NCBI RefSeq assembly: GCF_019063845.1
Contig: NZ_CP077683.1
Coordinates: 1 to 64,000, forward strand
Direction: 5' to 3'
Length of the DNA stretch: 64,000 nt
Origin: Geomonas subterranea
GTDB lineage: Bacteria > Desulfobacterota > Desulfuromonadia > Geobacterales > Geobacteraceae
Part shown: positions 56,459 through 64,000 of the stretch, in pieces
How the letters are laid out: the number at the start of each line of letters is the position of its first letter
Position numbering within the stretch: the first letter of the stretch is position 1
Program-made: the position numbers and the translations under genes
The notes under the pieces: model-generated
Told to the model about the DNA's origin: nothing
The model's database searches: none
The model's input: only the letters and a program-made list of their open reading frames with translations

Positions 56459-58528
56459 TCACGCAAACAGTGACACTGCCATATCGATGGCCTTGATGCC
56501 GATAAACGGCGCTATCATTCCCCCCAGACCGTAGATGAGCAAGTTGTGGATCAACAGCTTCTCGGCAGGCATGGGACGAAACTTGGTTCCTTTGAGCGCC
56601 AGCGGCACCAGGATCGGAATGATGATCGCGTTGAAGATCACCGCCGACAGTATGGCGCTGAAGGGGCTGGATAAGCGCATCACGTTCAGCACGTTCAACT
56701 GCGGATAGATCGACAACATCATGGCCGGGATGATCGCGAAATACTTGGCCACGTCGTTGGAGATGCTGAAGGTGGTCAGATTCCCCCTGGTCATCAGGAT
56801 CTGCTTGCCCACCTCGACGATGTCCAGGAGCTTGGTCGGGTTGGAGTCGAGATCGATGATGTTGGCCGCCTCGCGCGCCGGCTGGGTGCCGGTGTTCATG
56901 GCGACCGCGACGTCCGCCTGGGCGAGCGCCGGGGCGTCGTTGGTCCCGTCGCCGGTCATGGCCACCATGAAACCCTGCTCCTGGTTCTCCTTGATCAGAC
57001 GCAGCTTGTCCTCGGGTTTGGCCTGGGCCAGGAAGTCGTCCACCTGCGCTTCGGCCGCTATGGCCGCCGCGGTGAGCGGGTTGTCACCGGTGATCATCAC
57101 CGTCTTGATGCCCATGCTGCGCAACTGCTGGAAACGCTCCTGGATCCCCCCCTTGATGATGTCCTTGAGGTTGATCACGCCCAGGATCTCCGCGTCGCTG
57201 CATACCACGAGCGGCGTCGCCCCGGCCCGGGCGATCCGGTCCACCACGTCGGCGAGATTGGAGGGAACCGACGCGGCGCCCATGCCTTTGACGAAGGCGA
57301 TGGCGGAGTCGGAGGCGCCCTTGCGGTATTTCTTGCCGAAAGTGTCCACTCCGGACAGGCGCGTTTCCGCGCTGAAGGCGATGGTCTGTGCGTCGGCGGG
57401 GAGCGACGCCATGTTCAGATCGTACTTCTTCCTGGCCAGGACGACGATGCTCCTTCCCTCCGGGGTCTCGTCGGTGAGCGATGCGATCAGCGCAGCCTCA
57501 GCCAGTTCCTTTTCGCTGTGCCCGCCCACGGGGACGAACTCCACCGCTTCGCGGTTGCCCAAGGTGATGGTGCCGGTCTTGTCGAGCAGGAGCACGTTGA
57601 CGTCGCCTGCCGCCTCGATGGCGCGGCCGGAGAGGGCGATCACGTTTTTCTGGAAGAGCCGGTCCATGCCGGCGATGCCGATGGCCGGCAGCAGCGCGGC
57701 AATGGTGGTCGGCGCCAGGCAGACGAAGAGGGCAACCAGCACGGTGAGCGATACCGGCGTTCCCTGTCCCGCCGCCCGCACCGAGTAGAGCGAAAGGGGG
57801 CTTATGTTGGCGCAGACCAGCAGGAACACCAGGGTAAGCGCGATGAGCAGCACCTCTAGGGCGATCTCGTTGGGCGTTTTCCTCCGCTTGGCACCCTCGA
57901 TGAGGGAGATCATGCGGTCCAGAAAGGTTTCGCCGGGGTTGGCCGTGATCCTGACGATGATCGAGTTGGCGATCACCTCGGTGCCGCCGGTGACTGCGCT
58001 CCGGTCGCCGCCCGACTCCCTCACCACCGGGGCGGACTCGCCGGTGACCGCAGCCTCGTTGACCAGCGCCGCACCGGCCACGACGTCGCCGTCCCCGGCG
58101 ATCATCTCGTGGGCCTCGACCAAGATGTAATCGTCCTTTCTGAGCGATTGCGCCGGGACCGTCTCGAAGGGGGCGCCGAATTCAGGCTTTTTCAGTCGCT
58201 TCGCCGTTACATCGGTGCGGCTTTTCCTCAGGGAAGCAGCGCGCGCCTTGCCGCGTCCCTCCGCCAGCGCCTCGGCGAAGGTGGCGAAGATCACGGTAAG
58301 CCAGAGCCAGATGGAAACGAGCCCGGTGAACCACGCCGGCTCCTTGTTAGCGCCGGTGAGCGACATGACGAAGGTGACCAGGGTGATGACGCTGGCGATC
58401 TCGACGCAGAACATCACCGGGTTGCGCCAAAGCCCCCTAGGGTCCAGTTTCTTGATCGATTCCAGCAGGGCGGGCTTCAGTATGCGAAGGTCGAACATGG
58501 ATATCGGTTCGGGTGCGTGTTTGGACAT
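56459..58528 (-). CDS. kdpB: KdpB, P-type ATPase subunit
   Basis: 689 aa. P-type ATPase: phosphorylation loop [12 protein letters not shown] (Asp near 315), actuator VTGESAPV, nucleotide-binding KGASDSAI region, hinge [17 protein letters not shown], and seven membrane helices. It energises K+ uptake through KdpA. Full length. Confidence 0.97.
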   Translation of the reverse strand: MSKHAPEPISMFDLRILKPALLESIKKLDPRGLWRNPVMFCVEIASVITLVTFVMSLTGANKEPAWFTGLVSIWLWLTVIFATFAEALAEGRGKARAASLRKSRTDVTAKRLKKPEFGAPFETVPAQSLRKDDYILVEAHEMIAGDGDVVAGAALVNEAAVTGESAPVVRESGGDRSAVTGGTEVIANSIIVRITANPGETFLDRMISLIEGAKRRKTPNEIALEVLLIALTLVFLLVCANISPLSLYSVRAAGQGTPVSLTVLVALFVCLAPTTIAALLPAIGIAGMDRLFQKNVIALSGRAIEAAGDVNVLLLDKTGTITLGNREAVEFVPVGGHSEKELAEAALIASLTDETPEGRSIVVLARKKYDLNMASLPADAQTIAFSAETRLSGVDTFGKKYRKGASDSAIAFVKGMGAASVPSNLADVVDRIARAGATPLVVCSDAEILGVINLKDIIKGGIQERFQQLRSMGIKTVMITGDNPLTAAAIAAEAQVDDFLAQAKPEDKLRLIKENQEQGFMVAMTGDGTNDAPALAQADVAVAMNTGTQPAREAANIIDLDSNPTKLLDIVEVGKQILMTRGNLTTFSISNDVAKYFAIIPAMMLSIYPQLNVLNVMRLSSPFSAILSAVIFNAIIIPILVPLALKGTKFRPMPAEKLLIHNLLIYGLGGMIAPFIGIKAIDMAVSLFA

Positions 58529-58529
58529 G

Positions 58530-60314
58530 TTACTTACCTCCCAGCATGATCAGGTGTTCGACGATCGGTCCCAGCGACAGCGCTGGGAAGAAGGTGAGCG
58601 CACCGACGATGAGTATCACCAGCGTGAGCCAGAGGGCGAAGGGGACCTTGTCCGTAGGGAGGGTGCCCAGGCTCGGCGGGACGTATTTCTTACCCGCCAG
58701 AGAGCCGGCCATGGCCAGCGACGCCACGATGGGGGCGAAGCGCCCGAGGAACATGGCAACCGCTCCGGAGAGGTTGTAGAAGGCGGTGTTGCCGTTTAGG
58801 CCTGCGAAGGCGCTGCCATTGTTGTTGGACATGGAGGCGAAGGCGTACAGCACCTCGGAGAGCCCGTGCGCCCCCGGGTTGGCCATCGAGGAGACCGCCG
58901 ACGGCAGCAGCAGGGCAAGGCCCGAGAAGATAAGCACCAGCATGCCGGAGGTGAGCACGGTGATGATGGACATCCACATCTCGCGCACCTCGATCTTTTT
59001 CCCCAGCAGTTCCGGCGTTCGCCCGATCATCAGCCCCGCGATGAAGACCGCGATCACCACGAAGGCTATCATGGTGTAGAGTCCGGTCCCGACGCCACCG
59101 AAGACCACCTCCGAAAGGAGGATCAAGGACAGCGGAACCATCCCGCCCAGGGGCGTCATGGAATCGTGCATGGCGTTGACCGCACCGCAGGAGGTGCCGG
59201 TGGTCGCCGTTGCGAACAGTGAGGTGCCAGCGAGACCAAAGCGTGTCTCTTTCCCCTCCATGTTGACGCCGTGCACGCCGAGCTTTGCTACCAAGGGGTT
59301 GCCGCTCGTTTCCGCACAGTAGAGGACGGCGGTCGCGGTAACCAGGATTGCAAGCATCACCGCCAGCAGCGCCCATCCCTGGCGGGTGTTCCCCGCCATC
59401 ACCCCGAAGGTGTAGGTGAGGCTGCCGCCGATGAGAAGGATCAGGAAGACCTCCGCGATGTTGGAGAGCGGGGTTGGATTCTCGTAAGGGTGCGCCGAGT
59501 TCGCGTTGAAGAAACCGCCGCCGTTGGTGCCCAGCTCCTTGATCGCCTCCTGGGAAGCGACCGGCCCCATGGGAAGGGTCACCTCTTTCACCGTGACCGT
59601 TTCGGTCACCGCGTTCCCCTTGGCATCCTTCAGGGCGTTCCCTTGCGCATCCAGCTTCGGCTTTTCATAGCTGGTCGCCTGGACCAGCGGCACCGTCTTA
59701 TAGCCGCTGAAGTTCTGGATCACCCCTTGGGACACCAGGAATACCGCGAAGGCCAGCGAGATAGGCAGCAGGACGTAGAGGGTGCACCTGGCGAGGTCGA
59801 CGTAGAAGTTGCCGATCTCCGAGACCCTGCGCCGGACGAATCCGCGAATGGTGGCGATGGCGACCACGATGCCGGTAGCGGCGGAGAGGAAGTTGTGCAC
59901 CGCGAAGCCGGCCATCTGGGTGAAGTAGCTCGCGGTAGACTCGCCGCCGTAGTTCTGCCAGTTGGTGTTGGTCATGAAGCTGACCGCCGTGTTGAGCGCG
60001 AGGTGCCATGAAAAAGCCGGGAACTTCTGCGGGTTCAGAGGAAGGATCCCCTGGAGCAGCAGGATCGCGAGCAGGGAGACCCCGCAGATGAAGTTGAAAA
60101 GGATCAGCGCCCACGCGTAGCGCTGCCACTGCATTTCCTCATCCTTGTCCACGCTGCAGATGCGGTAGAGGAAGCTCTCGCAGGGGACTAGGACCGGCGA
60201 GAGGAACGTTCGCTGTCCCTGGAAGACCTTGGCCAGATAGCTCCCCAGCGGCTTTATCGCCAGCAGCAGGAGTACGAAAAAGAGGATGGTCTGAAGCCAT
60301 TCGTACATGTTCAT
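58530..60314 (-). CDS. kdpA: KdpA, K+-binding channel-like subunit
   Basis: 594 aa, ten membrane helices with four repeated selectivity regions (e.g. [59 protein letters not shown]). ATG 60314 overlaps the stop of a small upstream gene (ATGA). Full length. I found no separate kdpF, which is often too short to call. Confidence 0.97.
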   Translation of the reverse strand: MNMYEWLQTILFFVLLLLAIKPLGSYLAKVFQGQRTFLSPVLVPCESFLYRICSVDKDEEMQWQRYAWALILFNFICGVSLLAILLLQGILPLNPQKFPAFSWHLALNTAVSFMTNTNWQNYGGESTASYFTQMAGFAVHNFLSAATGIVVAIATIRGFVRRRVSEIGNFYVDLARCTLYVLLPISLAFAVFLVSQGVIQNFSGYKTVPLVQATSYEKPKLDAQGNALKDAKGNAVTETVTVKEVTLPMGPVASQEAIKELGTNGGGFFNANSAHPYENPTPLSNIAEVFLILLIGGSLTYTFGVMAGNTRQGWALLAVMLAILVTATAVLYCAETSGNPLVAKLGVHGVNMEGKETRFGLAGTSLFATATTGTSCGAVNAMHDSMTPLGGMVPLSLILLSEVVFGGVGTGLYTMIAFVVIAVFIAGLMIGRTPELLGKKIEVREMWMSIITVLTSGMLVLIFSGLALLLPSAVSSMANPGAHGLSEVLYAFASMSNNNGSAFAGLNGNTAFYNLSGAVAMFLGRFAPIVASLAMAGSLAGKKYVPPSLGTLPTDKVPFALWLTLVILIVGALTFFPALSLGPIVEHLIMLGGK

Positions 60315-60586
60315 GGTGTTCTCCGTGTGGTTATCTCCACTGCTGTTTTAGTCGGTGGCAATGATACAGGCTGTTGTGCCTTCCAAAACAAAGCTCCCTG
60401 GCTGCTCAACACCCACCGTTCTTCGGCCGCGAGGAAGACTGGCACTTCTCCAGTGCCGTAACTTGGGGGAGCAATGGTTGTGGCCCCTGTTGGAAAATCG
60501 GGGGAAGACCCGAAAACCAGAGCGGCATCGGCAAAATCCTCTCCTTGGTAAACACCTGTTTTGGGGCAGTAAAGATAGATCTTCAT
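60311..60586 (-). CDS. Small unknown protein translationally coupled to kdpA
   Basis: 91 aa from ATG 60586, which follows CACCTGGAGAATCCC. It ends in TGA overlapping the kdpA ATG. Sequence [20 protein letters not shown], then Pro/Thr-rich, hydrophilic, no membrane helix, so it is not KdpF. No family recognised. The position makes it the first gene of the kdp operon; a role in translation coupling or K+ regulation is inference. Confidence 0.75.
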   Translation of the reverse strand: MKIYLYCPKTGVYQGEDFADAALVFGSSPDFPTGATTIAPPSYGTGEVPVFLAAEERWVLSSQGALFWKAQQPVSLPPTKTAVEITTRRTP

Positions 60587-60831
60587 GGGATTCTCCAGGT
60601 GGTTTCGTTCTACACCTCGAGTATCAGCATATCGATGAAGATCTAAAGACGGCGTTAAAATGCCCCCTAAAGGCATTAAAAAGTCGTGAAAGCAACAGCC
60701 TCACTCCTGATGCGGCAGGAGAGACCGGCACCATTCATGTCACCGAAGCCGCTGCCACCCATTATCCTGCGGGTCCCCACATGGGGAGCCCCCTGTTCGT
60801 ATTCTAGCAAAGGTTCGGAGGCTTCACCTGT

Positions 60832-61012
60832 TGGTCAGACGATCTCCAACGAGATCAGAAAGCTCAGAGGCGACGTCAAGGCCCTCTTTGTGAGCGGCTA
60901 TACCAACGATATTATCAATAAGGCCGGGCTGGAAAACCAGGGGCTGCACCTGATGCCTAAGCCGATTCAGCCGGCCGCACTTCTGCGCAGGATTCGGGAG
61001 TTGTTAGACTGA
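60832..61012 (+). pseudogene. Remnant of a second hybrid-kinase receiver domain
   Basis: The frame reads EIRKLRGDVKALFVSGYTND and then HLMPKPIQPAALLRRIRELL to TGA 61010, the C-terminal half of a receiver domain with conserved Thr and Lys regions. No N-terminal part or kinase precedes it. The rest of 60587-61131 shows no gene; the kdp promoter must lie within it. Confidence 0.65.
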
Positions 61013-61131
61013 GAGGCACGGCTGCTTGGGATGGAGATTCTGACGCTCAAGTAACATTGGTGAAATGTACCGTGATGGCATTGGAGTTTAACCAGACACC
61101 AGCTGAGGAGGGGGCGACGGTTGGAGGGGGG

Positions 61132-61527
61132 CTAGATTTTAACTCCCCTTCCTTTCTGGATTGAATTCTTGCTGGTCACAATGAGACTGCCAAGTTCGAC
61201 ATTGAGGGATGGAATATCCGTTTCCAGGACCTTCCATACGGCATCTAGACTCACCCCGAAGTAATGATGAATCAGCCTATTCCTCATGTCGCTGATCTGC
61301 CTGAACGGTATGCTTTTGTTTTCAGCTACAAACGCCGGGTAATGTTTCAACAGCTTGCCGGAAACTTCACCCAGTATCTGAATATGCCTGATGGCGGCAT
61401 CCTGCTTGTCCTCGTTGGCCATAAACGCAGCCTCGCCTGCACCTGAAATCTCGATCAGACGATTGACCGACCTTTGCATGTCGTCCAGGTATTCGCTGAG
61501 CGTCCTCGGTTTTCGGTCATCGGTCAT
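61132..61527 (-). CDS. hepT: HepT-like (DUF86) HEPN toxin
   Basis: 131 aa; overlaps the upstream MNT gene by four nucleotides. DUF86 family with IRHIQILGEVSGKL and the RNase motif R-x4-H-x-Y seen in RNRLIHHYFG. It cleaves RNA when not AMPylated by its partner, according to studied relatives. Order is antitoxin first, opposite to the pair at 43668-44410. Confidence 0.9.
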   Translation of the reverse strand: MTDDRKPRTLSEYLDDMQRSVNRLIEISGAGEAAFMANEDKQDAAIRHIQILGEVSGKLLKHYPAFVAENKSIPFRQISDMRNRLIHHYFGVSLDAVWKVLETDIPSLNVELGSLIVTSKNSIQKGRGVKI

Positions 61528-62036
61528 AAGGCCACTGCCTCCTTGTTGATCCTGTCTCTGTGCTCCGCCGGTATTTCCGTGTCCAGGACAACATCGACCG
61601 GGACTTTGATCAATTTCTTGACCTTCGCTGCGATTTCCACCAGCTCCATCAACCCAGTTTTCCCCTTGATCGGTGACACCAGCAGATCGAGGTCACTTCT
61701 GTTGGTATCTTCACCGCGTGCGGTCGAGCCGAAGACCCTGACGTTGGTGACATGATGCGCCAGGGCGATGGCCTTGATTTGCTCCCGGTAAATGGCTACC
61801 TGCTCACTCGGCCGGGGGCGGGGGGGGCGCTTGGGCCTAGTGGGGCGGAGCGGCGTCCCGTGCTGTTTCAATCCGCCTCCATCGTTTGCATCAACTGCGG
61901 CTTGCCTGATCAGGTGTCGGACAAAAGAAGACAGCGTTGTTTCCACCCCGGTCCGGCGGCTGTATTCGGCAGCAAGCTGCTCGGCCAGTTCCTTTTCTTC
62001 GGGGTCTATGACGATGTTCAGACGTGCGGTTTTCAC
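61524..62036 (-). CDS. MNT nucleotidyltransferase with N-terminal RHH-like domain
   Basis: 170 aa, GTG start after AAGGAGGTGGAGCAAG. Residues 1-50 (ARLNIVIDPEEKELAEQLAA onward) resemble a ribbon-helix-helix DNA-binding domain, then a Pro/Arg linker, then the nucleotidyltransferase domain with VFGSTARGEDTNRSDLDLLV (GS-x10-DxD) and VPVDVVLD. Typical MntA antitoxins lack the DNA-binding part, so this fusion could both modify the toxin and repress the operon. A palindrome lies just upstream. Confidence 0.82.
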   Translation of the reverse strand: MKTARLNIVIDPEEKELAEQLAAEYSRRTGVETTLSSFVRHLIRQAAVDANDGGGLKQHGTPLRPTRPKRPPRPRPSEQVAIYREQIKAIALAHHVTNVRVFGSTARGEDTNRSDLDLLVSPIKGKTGLMELVEIAAKVKKLIKVPVDVVLDTEIPAEHRDRINKEAVAL

Positions 62037-62052
62037 CTTGCTCCACCTCCTT

Positions 62053-62081
62053 ATTTTATGTACATAATATACACATAATGC
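62053..62081 (-). promoter_or_regulatory. Candidate operator of the MNT/HEPN operon
   Basis: The perfect 12-bp palindrome TTATGTACATAA (62056-62067) is followed by a related ATTATGTG half-site (62073-62080, minus strand), very AT-rich, immediately upstream of the ribosome site. Confidence 0.5.
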
Positions 62082-62105
62082 GAGAGGAAGGCAAGGATGT
62101 TGGCC

Positions 62106-62294
62106 CTATGCCGGGGCCGGATCATCGGGTGTTTCCTGATTTTGTTTTTCGAAACGACAGCTGAGGCAGCAACATGCGGCGCCGCCAGGCTTCTCCTGCA
62201 TTTTCCCGTTCTTCCCTACATCTTTGACGTTCAGCCTACCTCGGCCTTTGCCGTCGCCCCCCTTCCCCTGCAGGGCGATGTGGAGTTTGGCCAT
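62106..62294 (-). pseudogene. traL: Degenerate TraL-like ATPase start
   Basis: 62 aa. It begins MAKLHIALQGKGGDGKG, the start of IncP-type TraL/ParA ATPases, but the Walker A has Asp for Val and lacks the terminal Ser, and the sequence then diverges and stops at TAG. It follows traK with overlapping stop and start (TAATG), the normal traK-traL order. Judged a truncated remnant. Confidence 0.6.
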
Positions 62295-62683
62295 TAGTAT
62301 AGGTCCTCCTTGTTTGCTGAAGGATTAAAGGTGAAGCCCTTTATCTCAGGTGTCTCCTTCTCCGGAGCGGCCGTCGCGGGCTTCGCGGTTTTGCTTGCGT
62401 CGCCTGTGCTGCCGCGTTCATTAGCAGGTTGTTCCATGGGGCGGCCAGGCGGAGTCTGGATCAGGCTCTTCGTGTAGTTCCAGAAAGCAGCATAGCCGAA
62501 GGCCACTTTCCCCTCTTCGTACAGGATTCCCCAGATACTCTTGATAGACCAACCATCGCCGAGTGCCTGTATGATTTCCTGGCGCAGGGCCAGGAAGATG
62601 GCCCGGTTTTGATTTCTATTGGAGGCGAGGGGCTTTTTGCCGACAGCCTTGGCCGCTAATCGATCGGAGATGGTTTTGTTCAT
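62294..62683 (-). CDS. traK: TraK-like oriT-binding relaxosome protein
   Basis: 129 aa. The central block RAIFLALRQEIIQALGDGWSIKSIWGILYEEG with YAAFWNYTKSLI matches the IncP TraK family, which wraps the oriT leader region and helps the relaxosome. Transcribed away from oriT, as in RP4. The Pro/Ala-rich C-terminal tail is variable in the family. Confidence 0.82.
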   Translation of the reverse strand: MNKTISDRLAAKAVGKKPLASNRNQNRAIFLALRQEIIQALGDGWSIKSIWGILYEEGKVAFGYAAFWNYTKSLIQTPPGRPMEQPANERGSTGDASKTAKPATAAPEKETPEIKGFTFNPSANKEDLY

Positions 62684-62998
62684 GGTGTCGGACCGAGATT
62701 TTCCGCGATTGGAAGGTTACTTATTCCATATTCTGTGTATTGAGCGATATTTTTCGAAATCTTACCATATTGTTGGAAGATTTTTATTGATCAGCTCAAA
62801 TTCTTGGAAAATCAGGGTAAAATTGCGACGTGGTCGAAAGTCGTATTGAGGAAATCGTTGCTCGGAGCAGGGCAGGATAGGTGAAGGTGGCCACCCGGCA
62901 AGCCGGTCGCCCCCCTTCACCACCCCTTATTCGCGCTGTGCGCTCAACGGGTATCCTGCTCTGCGAGGCGGACGGCTACCGCCATCCAAGAGGTCAAA
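62684..62998. other. oriT: Origin of transfer (oriT), IncP/RP4 type
   Basis: The nic region GGGCAGGATAGGTGAAG (62870-62886) matches the RP4 sequence as I recall it; the expected nick is on the minus strand between 62873 and 62872. Downstream, CCCCTTATTCGC (62923-62934) and CTCAACGGG followed by ATCCTGCTCTGCGAGGC (62943-62970) also follow RP4, including the TraJ-binding side. The left part (62700-62850) is AT-rich, as expected of the TraK-bound segment. It lies between divergent traK and traJ. Confidence 0.85.
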
Positions 62999-63364
62999 AT
63001 TACGAAAGAAAAGAGACCAACACGTAGAAAGCGGCTGCGCGTTCCTGTGCTGCCGGACGAAGAGGCTGCCATCAAGAAGATGGCGGCTTCCACCGGCCTT
63101 CCCGTCGCCGTGTTCCTGCGGAACGTGGGTTTGGGCTACCAGGTCCGCAGCATTCTGGACCACAAGGCGGTTGAAGAACTGGTACGCATCAACGGTGATC
63201 TAGGCCGTTTAGGGGGGCTTCTGAAACTTTGGCTTGCCGATGACCCGCGTGCTGCGCAATACGGGGAGAGGCTTGTCCGAGCCCTCCTCACAAAGATAGA
63301 AGACACCCGCGATCAGATGCACAGGATCATGCAGACTGTGGTCATGCAAAGGCCCGGTCGGTGA
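62999..63364 (+). CDS. traJ: TraJ-like relaxosome accessory protein, apparent ATT start
   Basis: 121 aa if started at ATT 62999, which follows AAGAGGTCAAA and aligns with the initiator Met of RP4 TraJ (K-R-P-T-R-R against K-P-T-R-K). The only later conventional start (GTG 63047) would remove the conserved N-terminus. The core INGDLGRLGGLLKLWLADDPR is strongly TraJ. It binds next to nic and directs the relaxase. The codon choice is the uncertain point. Confidence 0.82.
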   Translation: MTKEKRPTRRKRLRVPVLPDEEAAIKKMAASTGLPVAVFLRNVGLGYQVRSILDHKAVEELVRINGDLGRLGGLLKLWLADDPRAAQYGERLVRALLTKIEDTRDQMHRIMQTVVMQRPGR

Positions 63365-63392
63365 ATTTTAGCGGCTGAAATACGAGACCGTC

Positions 63393-64000
63393 GTGATAGC
63401 CAAAAAAGTACCCATGAGGTCCATCCGCAAGAGCGATTTTGGTGCCTTGGTGGAGTATCTCACCGACGGCCAGGGCAAACATGAACGTATTGGAAATGTG
63501 TGGGCCACCAATTGCCAGTCGGAAGGCTGGCAAGTCGCGATCACAGAAGTTCTAAACACACAGGCGCAAAACACCCGAGCGAAAGCGGACAAAACCTATC
63601 ACGTCATCGTCAGCTTCCGGGCCGATGAACAGCCGGATGGGGCAACCCTCAAGGCCATTGAGACTCGTATCTGCGAGGGTTTGGGCTACGACAACCATCA
63701 GCGTATCTGTGTCGTGCACCCCGACACGGACAACCTGCATTTTCACATCGCCATCAACAAGATTCACCCGACCCTCTACACGATTCGTGATCCCTATAAC
63801 GACCACTGGACGTTGGGAATCCTCTGCAAGAGATTGGAACAGGAGTACCACCTCCAAGCCGACAATCATCAGGTCGGAAAAACGGGGAGTCAAGACCGGG
63901 CTGCCGACATGGAGCGGCAGGCCGGGGTGCAAAGCCTGTTGGGCTGGATCCAGCGCGAATGTGCCGACCAACTGAAGAATGCACGAAGCTGGGGGGAACT
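63393..64000 (+). CDS. traI: TraI-like relaxase, N-terminal part (runs off the window)
   Basis: At least 202 residues from GTG 63393; open to the window end. It starts V-I-A-K-K-V-P-M-R-S-I, collinear with RP4 TraI, placing the catalytic Tyr at residue 22 (LVEYLTDGQGK). The metal-binding motif appears in HPDTDNLHFHIAINKIHP, and DKTYHVIVSF is also conserved. Cleaves nic and stays bound to the 5' end during conjugation (MOBP family). Starts 28 nt after traJ. Confidence 0.93.
   Translation, partial: MIAKKVPMRSIRKSDFGALVEYLTDGQGKHERIGNVWATNCQSEGWQVAITEVLNTQAQNTRAKADKTYHVIVSFRADEQPDGATLKAIETRICEGLGYDNHQRICVVHPDTDNLHFHIAINKIHPTLYTIRDPYNDHWTLGILCKRLEQEYHLQADNHQVGKTGSQDRAADMERQAGVQSLLGWIQRECADQLKNARSWGE

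Overview
The window reads as a chromosomal segment of a GC-rich, strictly anaerobic, metal-respiring bacterium of the Geobacter/Geomonas/Citrifermentans group (Desulfuromonadota). The reasons are three large octahaem c-type cytochromes, an hgcAB mercury-methylation pair, a B12-dependent ribonucleotide reductase, many chemoreceptors and two-component genes, sigma-54-like promoters, and the dispersed intergenic repeats I associate with that group. The assignment rests on gene content only.

Region 1 (1-13,980) holds three paralogous secreted octahaem cytochromes with C-terminal PKD-like domains, with a NarX/NarL-type sensor kinase and regulator between the second and third. The first (258-4430) and third (10327-13881) are each interrupted by an in-frame UGA at the same alignment column, directly after a Trp. 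Each UGA is followed 16 nt later by the loop of a 6-bp hairpin whose stem shows two compensatory base-pair changes between copies. The protein is conserved across the UGA, and the second paralogue has Ser at that column. I read the UGA as selenocysteine with bacterial SECIS elements, so each pair of ORFs is one gene.

Region 2 (13,900-17,100) is arsR-hgcA-hgcB, followed by a DUF1540 protein and a small ferredoxin. hgcA also contains an in-frame UGA (14485), directly after a Cys near the N-terminus and followed by a 7-bp hairpin with suitable geometry. It therefore appears to encode a selenocysteine form of the mercury-methylating corrinoid protein with a Cys-Sec pair, matching the vicinal Cys pair at the end of HgcB.

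Region 3 (17,100-35,400) is ordinary chromosome: a ferritin-like protein, a DMT-family exporter with a His-rich tail, a secreted adenosine-deaminase-like gene broken at a G8 tract, two chemoreceptors, a GT61 glycosyltransferase, a beta-barrel, a DUF898/M48/DUF5684 operon, an AEC transporter and an F420/NADP-type reductase.

Region 4 (35,400-44,600) is accessory: an Fn3 protein, a ~13-unit 41-bp tandem array, an SGNH hydrolase, an AT-richer island (GIY-YIG, DUF4238, zinc-ribbon and lipoprotein genes), a crotonase, a methyltransferase and an MntA/HepT toxin-antitoxin pair.

Region 5 (44,600-60,600) is housekeeping: nrdJ, a GAF-GGDEF cyclase with a beta-helix protein, rph-rdgB, four tRNAs (Pro, Arg, His, Leu) and the kdpABCDE potassium operon, with an unusual small gene translationally coupled to kdpA.

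Region 6 (60,600-64,000) is the edge of a conjugative element: a second MNT/HEPN pair with an RHH-like fusion, then traL (degenerate), traK, an oriT with an RP4-type nic sequence, traJ and the start of the TraI relaxase, which runs off the window.
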